This document shows, piece after piece, positions 1-5,493 of a stretch of 7,655 nt of DNA. A program made the translations under genes and the position numbers. Position 1 is the stretch's first letter, and every line of letters starts with the position of its first letter. Under the pieces are notes generated by a model. That model was not told the origin of the DNA, did not search any database, and saw nothing but the letters and a program-made list of their open reading frames with translations. This stretch comes from Acidobacteriota bacterium (GTDB taxonomy: Bacteria > Acidobacteriota > Terriglobia > Terriglobales > Acidobacteriaceae): NCBI GenBank assembly GCA_003224785.1, contig QHZV01000226.1, positions 1-7,655 on the forward strand, written 5' to 3'.

Positions 1-102
1 GTTGAATGCAAGATACCCGCCCAAAGCTGCAAGACTGAGAATGAGAAAGACCAGCGGTTTCGAATAGCTCGCAAACCAGTAAGAGGACTCCGGTCGGTTC
101 AC
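1..102 (-). CDS. RND efflux pump inner-membrane subunit, N-terminus only (partial)
   Basis: This is the first 34 codons of a gene that runs off the left edge. It starts at a GTG (100-102 on the plus strand) and begins MNRPESSYWFASYSKPLVF, followed by a hydrophobic stretch (VFLILSLAALGGYLAF) that fits the first transmembrane helix of AcrB/CusA-type proton-driven RND transporters. An AAGGAG ribosome-binding site lies 6 nt upstream of the GTG, inside the last codons and stop of the adaptor gene, and only 3 nt separate the adaptor stop from this start. RND pumps take substrates from the periplasm or inner membrane and pass them through an adaptor to a TolC-like channel. The family call rests on the N-terminal pattern and on position as third gene after an outer-membrane factor and an adaptor. 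The substrate cannot be inferred. Confidence 0.72.
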   Translation of the reverse strand, partial: MNRPESSYWFASYSKPLVFLILSLAALGGYLAFN

Positions 103-105
103 CGG

Positions 106-1390
106 CTACTCCTTCTCATTCTTCGCTTCTGGTTTGGCCTCAGCGGTCGTAATCCTACTCTTGTCCGGCAGACCATACGCACCGGAGGCGACGACTTTGT
201 CTCCCTCGTGCAGGCCTTCAGCGATCTGCACTTGGTCGCCATCGCGAATGCCAGTTTTCACTTGCTTCTGCAGCGCGCAGCGATCGCTGGCATTTTTGCT
301 GTCGGGGCAGGCACCCTCGACCATCACCGAGGTGACTCCATCCGGAGCCGTTAAAAGTGCGGCAGCCGGCACAGCCAAAGCGTCCGGCAGAGAGCGCGCC
401 ACCATCGAAACCTGTACCGTGGTCCCGGGTTTCAACTTTTCACCGGGATTCTTGATCTGCACCCAGACTTCAACCGTCGTGCTATTGGTATCGAGCGCTG
501 GACTCACCAGCGAGACCTTGCCGGTCATGGGCTGATCCAGTCCAGGAACAATGATGGTGGCTTTATCTCCGGATTTCAGCAACGCCGCGCTTTGCTGTGG
601 GATATGCGCGCGGGCTGTGACGGTCGAGATGTTCATCACAGTCAACAAAGGCGTTCCGGCAGCAGCCATTTCTCCGGGATAGAGCGGGCGATCAGTAACC
701 ACGCCATTGATTGGGCTTTTTATTCCTGAATACGCGAGCTGTGCCGAAGCTCCTGCATACTTCCCTTCCGCCGATTCGAGCTGTCCTTTTGCGGATTTTA
801 GAGTTTGTTGTTTGCCAACGGCATTGACTGCCTCGAGATGCCTTTGCGCGATCTCATATTGATTGCGGGCGTTGGTCAGATCCACGCCGGCTTGGTCCAA
901 CTCTTTGCGGGGCAGAGCGCCTTGCTTAAACAGGTCCTGGCGGCTATCAAATACTTTTTGTTGGGCATCGAGTTGCTGTTTGGCGGCCTGTGCTTCGAGT
1001 TGCGCCTTCTGAATTTCCTGCGGCAAGTCCGCGGTTGTGGTGGTGGCATACTGCGCCTGGGCCTGATCGTACGTCTAGCACGGCGAGCAATTGCCCGGCG
1101 CGTACGTGGCTCCCGCGATTCACCAGGAATTTCTCGACGGGCGCGCTGATCTTGGGAACGATGGCAGATTGGGCGATAGGAAATAGCACAGCATCGGCGA
1201 CCACCTTCTGCTGTAAGGCCGCTTTCTGCACCTGCACAAGCTGCACCGGCACTACGGGCGCTTCCTCTTTAGGTCCGCCCGAACACGCGAGCATGAATAA
1301 CTGCGTGAACGCCAATCCCAAAACCATCACCCCACGCGTTCCGAACGCCGGCTGGAAAGAGACTTGATTGGATGCGGGCCGGTTTCTCAC
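106..1390 (-). pseudogene. RND efflux periplasmic adaptor (membrane fusion protein, HlyD/AcrA type), frameshifted
   Basis: Two overlapping reading frames together make one adaptor of about 428 residues. The upstream frame starts at GTG 1390, directly after the TolC stop, with CAGGAAG 7 nt upstream. It encodes a lipoprotein-like signal (LFMLAC, Cys36; the box is not ideal) and the first half of the biotinyl-lipoyl domain (APVEKFLVNRGSHVRAGQLLAVLD). After that it reads nonsense until a stop at 947. The other frame carries the rest down to TAG 106-108: a coiled-coil hairpin (EAQAAKQQLDAQQKVFDSRQ and on), the second lipoyl half (SGIKSPINGVVTDRPLYPGE), a beta-barrel (GDKATIIVPGL) and the membrane-proximal domain (VKTGIRDGDQVQIAEGL). 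The shift lies at about 1066-1075 and corresponds to one extra or two missing bases. The second frame has a TAG at 1075-1077 and no good start nearby; its first candidate is a TTG at 1026. An internal ATG (1327) is an alternative start for the first part. Either a true mutation or a sequencing error. Confidence 0.85.
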
Positions 1391-2746
1391 TCAGAAGCTT
1401 CCTGTGAGGGTCTGGAGGTTCGCCATTGCCACGCGAAATCTTACCTGACCATCTCCGAGCGCGTTTTGCGCCGTGGTTAGAGTGTTCTCGGAATCCACTA
1501 CTTCCAGCACGGTCGCCTCACCGGCCTGGTACCGTAGCGTGGTCAGGCGCTGACTTTCGGCGGCCAAGTCGGCGGACTGCCGCAATGACTCCAGTTCCGA
1601 GCGTGCGGTCTGCGCTTCGCTGTAAAGCAATTTCAAGTCTGCGACTAACTTCCGTTGCGCGAAGCTGAGCTCCACTTTCGCCTGATCGCGTTGCAGGGCG
1701 GCGCTTTTCACTTTGCTCCGGCTTGCGCCCCAGTTCCAGATTGGAAGTTGCAAGGTTGCTGTCGCCGAGTAACCCAAGTTGCGGAAAGTTTGGCGAGTCA
1801 ACGGATCGAAGCCATTTGCGGCGAACTGGTTCGCATCGATTCCGTAAAAATAATCCAGGCTCAACGACGGCAAGAAGCTGTTCCACGCCACCGCCACTTC
1901 CTGGTTGGCGGCTTTCAGTGAGGCCACAGCTACCGCAAGTTGCGGGTTTGCATCTCCAGCGATCTTCTCTGCCTCCTGATAGGAAGGCAGCGGCTCGATG
2001 TTTTCAAGATCATCTACAGTCGTGAAGTTCTCGTTAAAAGTCGGGAAAACGAGCACTGCCAGTTCCAGCCGGCTGCGGTCCATTTCGAGTTGGGCATCCT
2101 GCAGCGCACGTTGCTGCTGCTGCAGTTGCAGTTGCGCCTTGATGGTATCGGCGTGTGCAACTTCGCCTCCGCGCTCGAGTTTTTGCGTGATGTCGAAGAA
2201 ACGTTCGGCCTCGCTGGCAGCACGTTGCGCGGTCGAGTATTTGCGCTGCGCCACGACGGTCCCGTAATATGCGCCGACCACGGTAACGACCAGCCCACGC
2301 GCAGCAATCTGCGATTTGGCTTTCGCGACAGCTTCCAAAGCGCGCGCCTTTCGGTATTCGGCGACATCCTGCAGCGAAATCGCCTGATGCGCATTGCCCT
2401 CGCTGACGTATTCGTGCACGCCATTGTTTGCGATGAACCGCCCAGTTCCGCTGCGGGTCCCGTTCGCCTCGGTATATATGAACCCGGCGTCGTAGTTCAC
2501 GCTCGGCAGCAGGGCGGCACGGGACTGAACGGTCTGCTCTCGTGCTACTCCGTATTCAGTTACCGCCGCATGAAACTGTGGCTCGTTGGCTTTGGCGCGG
2601 GTGAGCGCATCCTGCAGCGTCAGCGTTATGGGTGCGCCGGGGCTGGTACCAGTTACTTGATTTGCACCCTGCGCAAGGACGCAAGGGCCTGACACTAATA
2701 AGACAGTCAATTTGAAAAGCGTGCTCACTGGCCGATTCCCGATCAT
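1391..2746 (-). CDS. TolC-like outer-membrane efflux channel protein
   Basis: This 451-residue protein is an outer-membrane factor: trimers form a beta-barrel plus an alpha-helical periplasmic tunnel that completes tripartite efflux pumps. I chose ATG 2746 because GGAG lies 7 nt upstream and the product then begins with a clean signal peptide (MIGNRPVSTLFKLTVLLVSG, cleavage likely after VLA-QG). A GTG at 2809 would add 21 residues ahead of the signal. Two OEP repeats are visible. Each has a long amphipathic helical part (ITLTLQDALTRAKANEPQ; later AEKIAGDANPQLAVAVASL) and a beta-hairpin part (LLPSVNYDAGFIYTEANG; SFLPSLSLDYFYGID). The second repeat ends with the typical LRYQAGEATVLEVVDSENTL and a C-terminal NLQTLTGSF. 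The length is normal for the family. It is the first gene of the operon; its stop TGA (1391-1393) abuts the adaptor start, and its last codons carry the adaptor's ribosome-binding site. Confidence 0.93.
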   Translation of the reverse strand: MIGNRPVSTLFKLTVLLVSGPCVLAQGANQVTGTSPGAPITLTLQDALTRAKANEPQFHAAVTEYGVAREQTVQSRAALLPSVNYDAGFIYTEANGTRSGTGRFIANNGVHEYVSEGNAHQAISLQDVAEYRKARALEAVAKAKSQIAARGLVVTVVGAYYGTVVAQRKYSTAQRAASEAERFFDITQKLERGGEVAHADTIKAQLQLQQQQRALQDAQLEMDRSRLELAVLVFPTFNENFTTVDDLENIEPLPSYQEAEKIAGDANPQLAVAVASLKAANQEVAVAWNSFLPSLSLDYFYGIDANQFAANGFDPLTRQTFRNLGYSATATLQLPIWNWGASRSKVKSAALQRDQAKVELSFAQRKLVADLKLLYSEAQTARSELESLRQSADLAAESQRLTTLRYQAGEATVLEVVDSENTLTTAQNALGDGQVRFRVAMANLQTLTGSF

Positions 2747-2967
2747 GCTCTCTCTCCCGCCCAGCTTGGAACGGTGAGTTTCATTGTGGCACAACCGTGC
2801 GTTATCCACGACTGTCGCTTTGGCTTCGCCTTACGCTTTCCCTTGTGCACGTCCCACGGTGCCTTCGCAACACCTTGGGGAGCGGCCTTGGGGACGAACA
2901 ATTGGCGAAAGAAGTGCTTAAAAGTATTTCATGAAAGCCGAAAGCAGCGATCAAATGGAGGGACACC
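2747..2967. promoter_or_regulatory. Divergent intergenic region between efflux operon and HTH gene pair
   Basis: These 221 nt should hold the promoters for the efflux operon (minus strand) and for the two HTH genes (plus strand). On the plus side TTGGCG (2902-2907) and TATTTC (2925-2930) have a 17-nt spacing and could be a sigma70-type promoter about 40 nt before ATG 2968; the match is modest. A small perfect palindrome, TTGTG-g-CACAA (2784-2794), lies 38 nt upstream of the tolC-like start and could be an operator or chance. I see no convincing minus-strand promoter. Confidence 0.35.
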
Positions 2968-3201
2968 ATGCTGAATTTAGATCACGTCAAAATCACGCGC
3001 CGCGACCATGACGTATTGAAGTTATTGGTGCAGGGTTGCAGCAATAAGGAGATTGCGTCGGAACTCGACATCAGCCCCCGCACAGTTAAACAGCACCTGC
3101 GCACGCTGTTCTTGCGCGCCGGAATCAAGCAAGGACGTAAACGGGTCATTCTAGCCACCGCCATCTTTGAAAAGGAGCAAATGAGCCATGTCGCCATGTG
3201 A
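2968..3201 (+). CDS. Stand-alone LuxR/GerE-type HTH DNA-binding protein (first of pair)
   Basis: This 77-residue protein is almost wholly a LuxR C-terminal type helix-turn-helix domain. The core runs from about residue 9 to 55: ITRRDHDVLKLLVQGCSNKE, then IASELDISPRTVKQHLRTLF, where NKEIASEL and SPRTVKQHL form the HTH and TVKQHL the recognition helix; LRAGIKQGRKRV follows. No receiver or ligand-binding domain precedes it, so it resembles GerE-like single-domain regulators rather than full response regulators. The start is well supported: GGAGGG (2957-2962) lies 5 nt before the ATG. The stop overlaps the start of the next gene by 14 nt, so the two are probably translated together. What it controls is unknown; the divergent efflux operon is an obvious candidate by position only. 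Confidence 0.9.
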   Translation: MLNLDHVKITRRDHDVLKLLVQGCSNKEIASELDISPRTVKQHLRTLFLRAGIKQGRKRVILATAIFEKEQMSHVAM

Positions 3202-3460
3202 TCAACTCGGGCAAAGAGAAATTCAGGTCGCCACCATGGTCTGGGAGGGCAAGACCAATCCGGAAATTGCTGCTGTTCTCGGCAGCACCGAACAGGTGGT
3301 GAAAAATCAGTTACGCGGCATTTTCGATAAGTTGGGGGTCTGGAGCCGACTGGAACTCGCGCTCTACGTGGCCTCACACGGCGGCGCTCGGTGGGCGGCA
3401 GAATTGGTGCCAAGCGTCAAGAGCACAAGCTCAGCCGCAGCGGTTGGGCGCATCGCTTAG
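3188..3460 (+). CDS. Stand-alone LuxR/GerE-type HTH DNA-binding protein (second of pair)
   Basis: This 90-residue protein has a LuxR-type HTH at about residues 7-64: LGQREIQVATMVWEGKTNPE, then IAAVLGSTEQVVKNQLRGIF, then DKLGVWSRLELALYVASHGG. It conserves the family E11, the EGKTNPEIA turn and the VVKNQLRGIFDKLGV recognition region. The turn before the recognition helix is STEQ rather than the usual SPRT. The last 20 or so residues are low-complexity and probably disordered. The start at 3188 overlaps the first gene in another frame. GGAG (3174-3177) lies 10 nt upstream, somewhat long, which fits translational coupling. It is a diverged paralogue of its neighbour with no sensory domain. It may act with its partner, for example as a heterodimer; that is inference. 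Confidence 0.87.
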   Translation: MSPCDQLGQREIQVATMVWEGKTNPEIAAVLGSTEQVVKNQLRGIFDKLGVWSRLELALYVASHGGARWAAELVPSVKSTSSAAAVGRIA

Positions 3461-3826
3461 GATGCCCCGCCGTCTGCCCCGAAAAATACGTACTCGGAGT
3501 TTTCTCGGCTCTCGGCCTTTCCCCATCGGCGACCGTTGCTCTGGCGATGATGGTAAGTGAAATGTCATGCGATTTTGACCGTAACTGTCCCTGTGCGCCG
3601 CACTTTAGGATGCACACTGAACAATTCCCGGAACTGAGGAAAACGGTTGCAAAGGCTTGCAGAATCGCGCAATGGAGCGACAAAGATCGAGTGAAAGCAA
3701 TGGATTAGCGGCAGTGGCTGCGGCCCCCGAATTGCTCAATGATGGTTGCGGGAAGTCGCGTTCCCATTTTTAGCAACGATACTAAACACGACAGCAGTAA
3801 CTGAAATTCTCCCGGGGCGAAGCTGA
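3461..3826. other. Gap without a convincing gene
   Basis: The 366 nt after the second HTH gene contain no gene I can support firmly. The best candidate is the small plus-strand ORF at 3547-3708, listed separately. A minus-strand frame across 3417-3683 looks like a shadow. CTAAACACGACAG (3782-3794) recurs exactly at 6456-6468, upstream of the ABC exporter. I see no strong terminator hairpin with a T-tract, tRNA or IS end. Confidence 0.5.
3547..3708 (+). CDS. Possible small Cys-containing protein (doubtful)
   Basis: A 53-codon reading frame could start at ATG 3547, ATG 3550 or ATG 3562 and ends at TAG 3706-3708. From the last start it reads MSCDFDRNCPCAPHFRMHTE and then QFPELRKTVAKACRIAQWSD. 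The clustered CxxxxxCxC with a following His and the amphipathic second half look protein-like. However, no start has a good ribosome-binding site, the codon third positions show no clear GC bias, and the open frame continues upstream into the HTH gene, so it may be chance or a remnant. I do not recognise a family. Confidence 0.2.
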   Translation: MMVSEMSCDFDRNCPCAPHFRMHTEQFPELRKTVAKACRIAQWSDKDRVKAMD

Positions 3827-4231
3827 ATGATCTACAAGGAAACGTTTTGGATGGCCTGCGACTCCACCGAGCAACTGCGGGCCGAATATGGGCCGTTCCA
3901 CACTCGTGCCGAGGCCGAGCGCGAAGCTGGCAAGCTGGGCTTTGGTTACATCCTGCGCTATGAGCACGTGATTGGCGAAAACGACGATATCAAGGAAGTC
4001 CGCTGCATTTTTATCGAGCTTTCGTTGCAGCATTCATTGCCGCTTACGCCACTCAAACTGCACACCCGCTGCGCGAGTTGCGGGGAATCGGCCGTCCATG
4101 AGCGAGGGTGGCAGGCCGAGGTATGGGCCGACATACATGAATTCGAACACTCTCGCCATAGGGTACGGCTTTTCGAGCACCGCGGCGAGGGACTGAAAGA
4201 AATCGCCGGCTGGCGAGACTTGTGCGCGTGA
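3827..4231 (+). CDS. Hypothetical protein with a single CxxC pair
   Basis: This 134-residue protein has no signal peptide or membrane segment and I cannot assign a function. It seems to have two parts. The first, residues 1-64, is MIYKETFWMACDSTEQLRAE, then YGPFHTRAEAEREAGKLGFG and a short beta-like tail EVRCIFIEL. The second, after a proline-containing linker, carries C82-A-S-C85 followed by several His residues (H91, H104, H108, H111), and could bind a metal, although only one CxxC is present. An in-frame TGA directly precedes ATG 3827, so the frame cannot extend upstream. That start has no clear ribosome-binding site. ATG 3851 (Met9) has AAGGA 10 nt upstream and is an alternative. The composition is that of a genuine soluble protein. 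The gene is isolated, not closely coupled to its neighbours. Confidence 0.65.
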   Translation: MIYKETFWMACDSTEQLRAEYGPFHTRAEAEREAGKLGFGYILRYEHVIGENDDIKEVRCIFIELSLQHSLPLTPLKLHTRCASCGESAVHERGWQAEVWADIHEFEHSRHRVRLFEHRGEGLKEIAGWRDLCA

Positions 4232-4252
4232 AAGAGCAAGAGCCGGGCGTGA

Positions 4253-4266
4253 GGCTTCAGGCTTCA
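4253..4266 (+). repeat. Left arm of 14-bp inverted repeat
   Basis: GGCTTCAGGCTTCA, itself two perfect tandem copies of GGCTTCA, is the exact reverse complement of 4425-4438. Both arms are preceded by a GCGTGA-like stretch. The arms are 158 nt apart, too far for a simple terminator hairpin. Confidence 0.8.
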
Positions 4267-4318
4267 GAATTTCAGCCCAGAGCTCTAAATAACTTCCGAA
4301 CAAACACAACGCTTCGCG

Positions 4319-4339
4319 GCGGATTCACGCGGATTTCAC
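4319..4339 (+). repeat. Short tandem repeat GCGGATT(T)CAC, two units
   Basis: Unit one is GCGGATTCAC (4319-4328) and unit two GCGGATTTCAC (4329-4339), adjacent and differing by one T. From memory, GCGGATT-rich strings recur in non-coding DNA of several soil bacteria, so this could be a fragment of a dispersed repeat. That needs a genome-wide count. Confidence 0.6.
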
Positions 4340-4424
4340 GAATCGCAATTGACGAATAGAATGTTGCCCGCCCAGTCACCGCCCCAAATCAGCCTTATAG
4401 CGAATGTCCAAAGCCAAAAGAGCG

Positions 4425-4438
4425 TGAAGCCTGAAGCC
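4425..4438 (-). repeat. Right arm of 14-bp inverted repeat
   Basis: TGAAGCCTGAAGCC on the plus strand matches the left arm at 4253-4266 in inverted orientation with no mismatch. It ends 84 nt before the rapZ start. Confidence 0.8.
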
Positions 4439-4522
4439 AAGTGCCTGTCTTGCCTTTCCCTTGCGTCCGTCTCTCCATGGTTAATTCTGTTTCGGAGCTA
4501 TCGCTGCTAGCATCTTTTCAGC

Positions 4523-5461
4523 ATGGCCCTTCGCCGGATTAAAACAAAGCTCACCGATGCCACCCGTAAGCTCGCCCATAAGAAAGCTGTTCCGCATGAT
4601 GGCCGCCCCGCCGGAGAACTGGTCATCATTACGGGGATGAGTGGCTCGGGAAAGGCCTCGGTTCTGAAGGCTTTTGAAGACCTCGGCTACTACTGCGTAG
4701 ACAATCTGCCAGTCGGCCTGATCCCGCGATTTGCGGAGCTTGCTGGCCAGTCAGCAGAGATCGAGCGCACCGCCCTGGTGGTAGACGTGCGGGAAGGGCG
4801 TCAGCTCGAAGAGCTTCCGGCGATAGTCAAATCAGTCCGGCGGATGATCGCGACGAAAGTCATCTTCCTCGAAGCTTCCGATTCGGTTTTGTTGAGGCGC
4901 TATAGCGAGACTCGCCGTCCACACCCGTTGGGAACGCACTCCCCGGTTAAGGCTTCTCTCGCAGCGGAGCGCCGTCATCTTCGGCACATTCGCGCCATGG
5001 CCAACCTGGTCATTGACACTTCGAGATTCAATGTTCACGAGTTGCGCTCGCATATACTCGAGCTGTTTCAAAAGAACGAAAAGGGCCGCAACATTCTGGT
5101 TTCGTGCGTGAGCTTTGGGTTCAAGCATGGCGTGCCCGACGACGCTGACCTGATCTTCGACGTCCGCTTCTTGCCTAATCCCCATTTTGTGCCGGAATTT
5201 CGTCCGCTTACTGGACGCCATCCCAAAGTGGCGAAGTACATTCGCTCTTTTCCGCAGACGACGGAATTCATTCAGCGCATCTCCGACCTGCTGATCTATC
5301 TTCTGCCGCACTACATCCATGAGGGGAAAAGTTATTTGACCATCGCATTCGGCTGCACCGGGGGCCAGCACCGGTCAGTCATGATTTCCGAAGATGTTGC
5401 GCGACGGTTGAAGAAGGCAGGTTATCGGGTAAAGGTCGTGCACCGCGACAGCCCGAAGTGA
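4523..5461 (+). CDS. rapZ: RapZ / YvcJ family RNase adapter and nucleotide-binding protein
   Basis: A 312-residue RapZ homologue. The N-terminal P-loop domain reads LVIITGMSGSGKASVLKAFE, with Walker A at residues 38-45, then DLGYYCVDNLPVGLIPRF, VVDVR (D88, Walker B-like) and FLEASDSVLLRRYSETRRPH. The C-terminal domain has SFGFKHGVPDDADLIFDVRF, PNPHFVPEFRPLTG and the signature GCTGGQHRSV (277-286). In E. coli RapZ guides RNase E to the sRNA GlmZ and senses glucosamine-6-phosphate, so tuning amino-sugar synthesis for the envelope; outside Enterobacteria the role is not settled and the GlmY/GlmZ sRNAs are not expected. The last Walker A residue is Ala45 instead of Ser/Thr. The family is usually about 285-290 residues, so this one has a basic extension of about 30 residues. 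An in-frame TAG at 4508-4510 and no other start before the P-loop Met force ATG 4523. No ribosome-binding site is visible; the nearest GGAG is over 20 nt away. The usual hprK, ptsN or rpoN neighbours are not here. Confidence 0.95.
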   Translation: MALRRIKTKLTDATRKLAHKKAVPHDGRPAGELVIITGMSGSGKASVLKAFEDLGYYCVDNLPVGLIPRFAELAGQSAEIERTALVVDVREGRQLEELPAIVKSVRRMIATKVIFLEASDSVLLRRYSETRRPHPLGTHSPVKASLAAERRHLRHIRAMANLVIDTSRFNVHELRSHILELFQKNEKGRNILVSCVSFGFKHGVPDDADLIFDVRFLPNPHFVPEFRPLTGRHPKVAKYIRSFPQTTEFIQRISDLLIYLLPHYIHEGKSYLTIAFGCTGGQHRSVMISEDVARRLKKAGYRVKVVHRDSPK

Positions 5462-5493
5462 ACTTGATGGATGCGGCAACCAACGCTCACTTC
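5455..5493. terminator. Weak inverted repeat at convergent gene ends
   Basis: GAAGTGA (5455-5461) and TCACTTC (5487-5493) can pair across a 25-nt loop, between the stop codons of rapZ and of the convergent secreted-protein gene. Both arms contain a Lys codon plus TGA stop, so the pairing may simply reflect both proteins ending in those codons. There is no T-tract. It might serve as a bidirectional terminator, but support is thin. Confidence 0.2.

Larger units (their letters stand above)
4232..4522. other. Intergenic region upstream of rapZ, repeat-bearing
   Basis: These 291 nt hold no open frame I would support. They contain a 14-bp inverted repeat (4253-4266 and 4425-4438) enclosing a short tandem GCGGATT(T)CAC repeat (4319-4339). 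Near the right end TG-C-TAGCAT (4505-4513) resembles an extended -10 box and would put transcription start within a few nt of the rapZ ATG; there is no good -35 partner. Confidence 0.5.

Noticed and set aside
134..535. 133-codon plus-strand frame antisense to the adaptor
   Set aside because: Antisense shadow of the membrane-proximal and beta-barrel domains of the adaptor.
947..1074. Programmed ribosomal frameshift in the adaptor gene
   Set aside because: There is no slippery heptamer, downstream stem or internal SD at the junction, and adaptors are not known to use frameshifting. Mutation or sequencing error is simpler.
1940..2692. 250-codon open frame on the plus strand antisense to the tolC-like gene
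   Set aside because: The minus strand carries a full, clearly recognisable TolC family protein here; the plus frame has no recognisable motif and no ribosome-binding site.
2774..2974. 66-codon plus-strand frame in the divergent intergenic region
   Set aside because: No ribosome-binding site, overlaps the first HTH gene start, and occupies the region expected to hold promoters.
4253..4438. Reading the GGCTTCA repeats as a CRISPR or intrinsic terminator
   Set aside because: There are only two inverted arms, no regular spacers, and the arms are 158 nt apart with no T-tract.
4832..5371. 179-codon minus-strand frame antisense to rapZ
   Set aside because: It lies wholly inside a well-conserved rapZ gene; the translation has no domain features and looks like a shadow.
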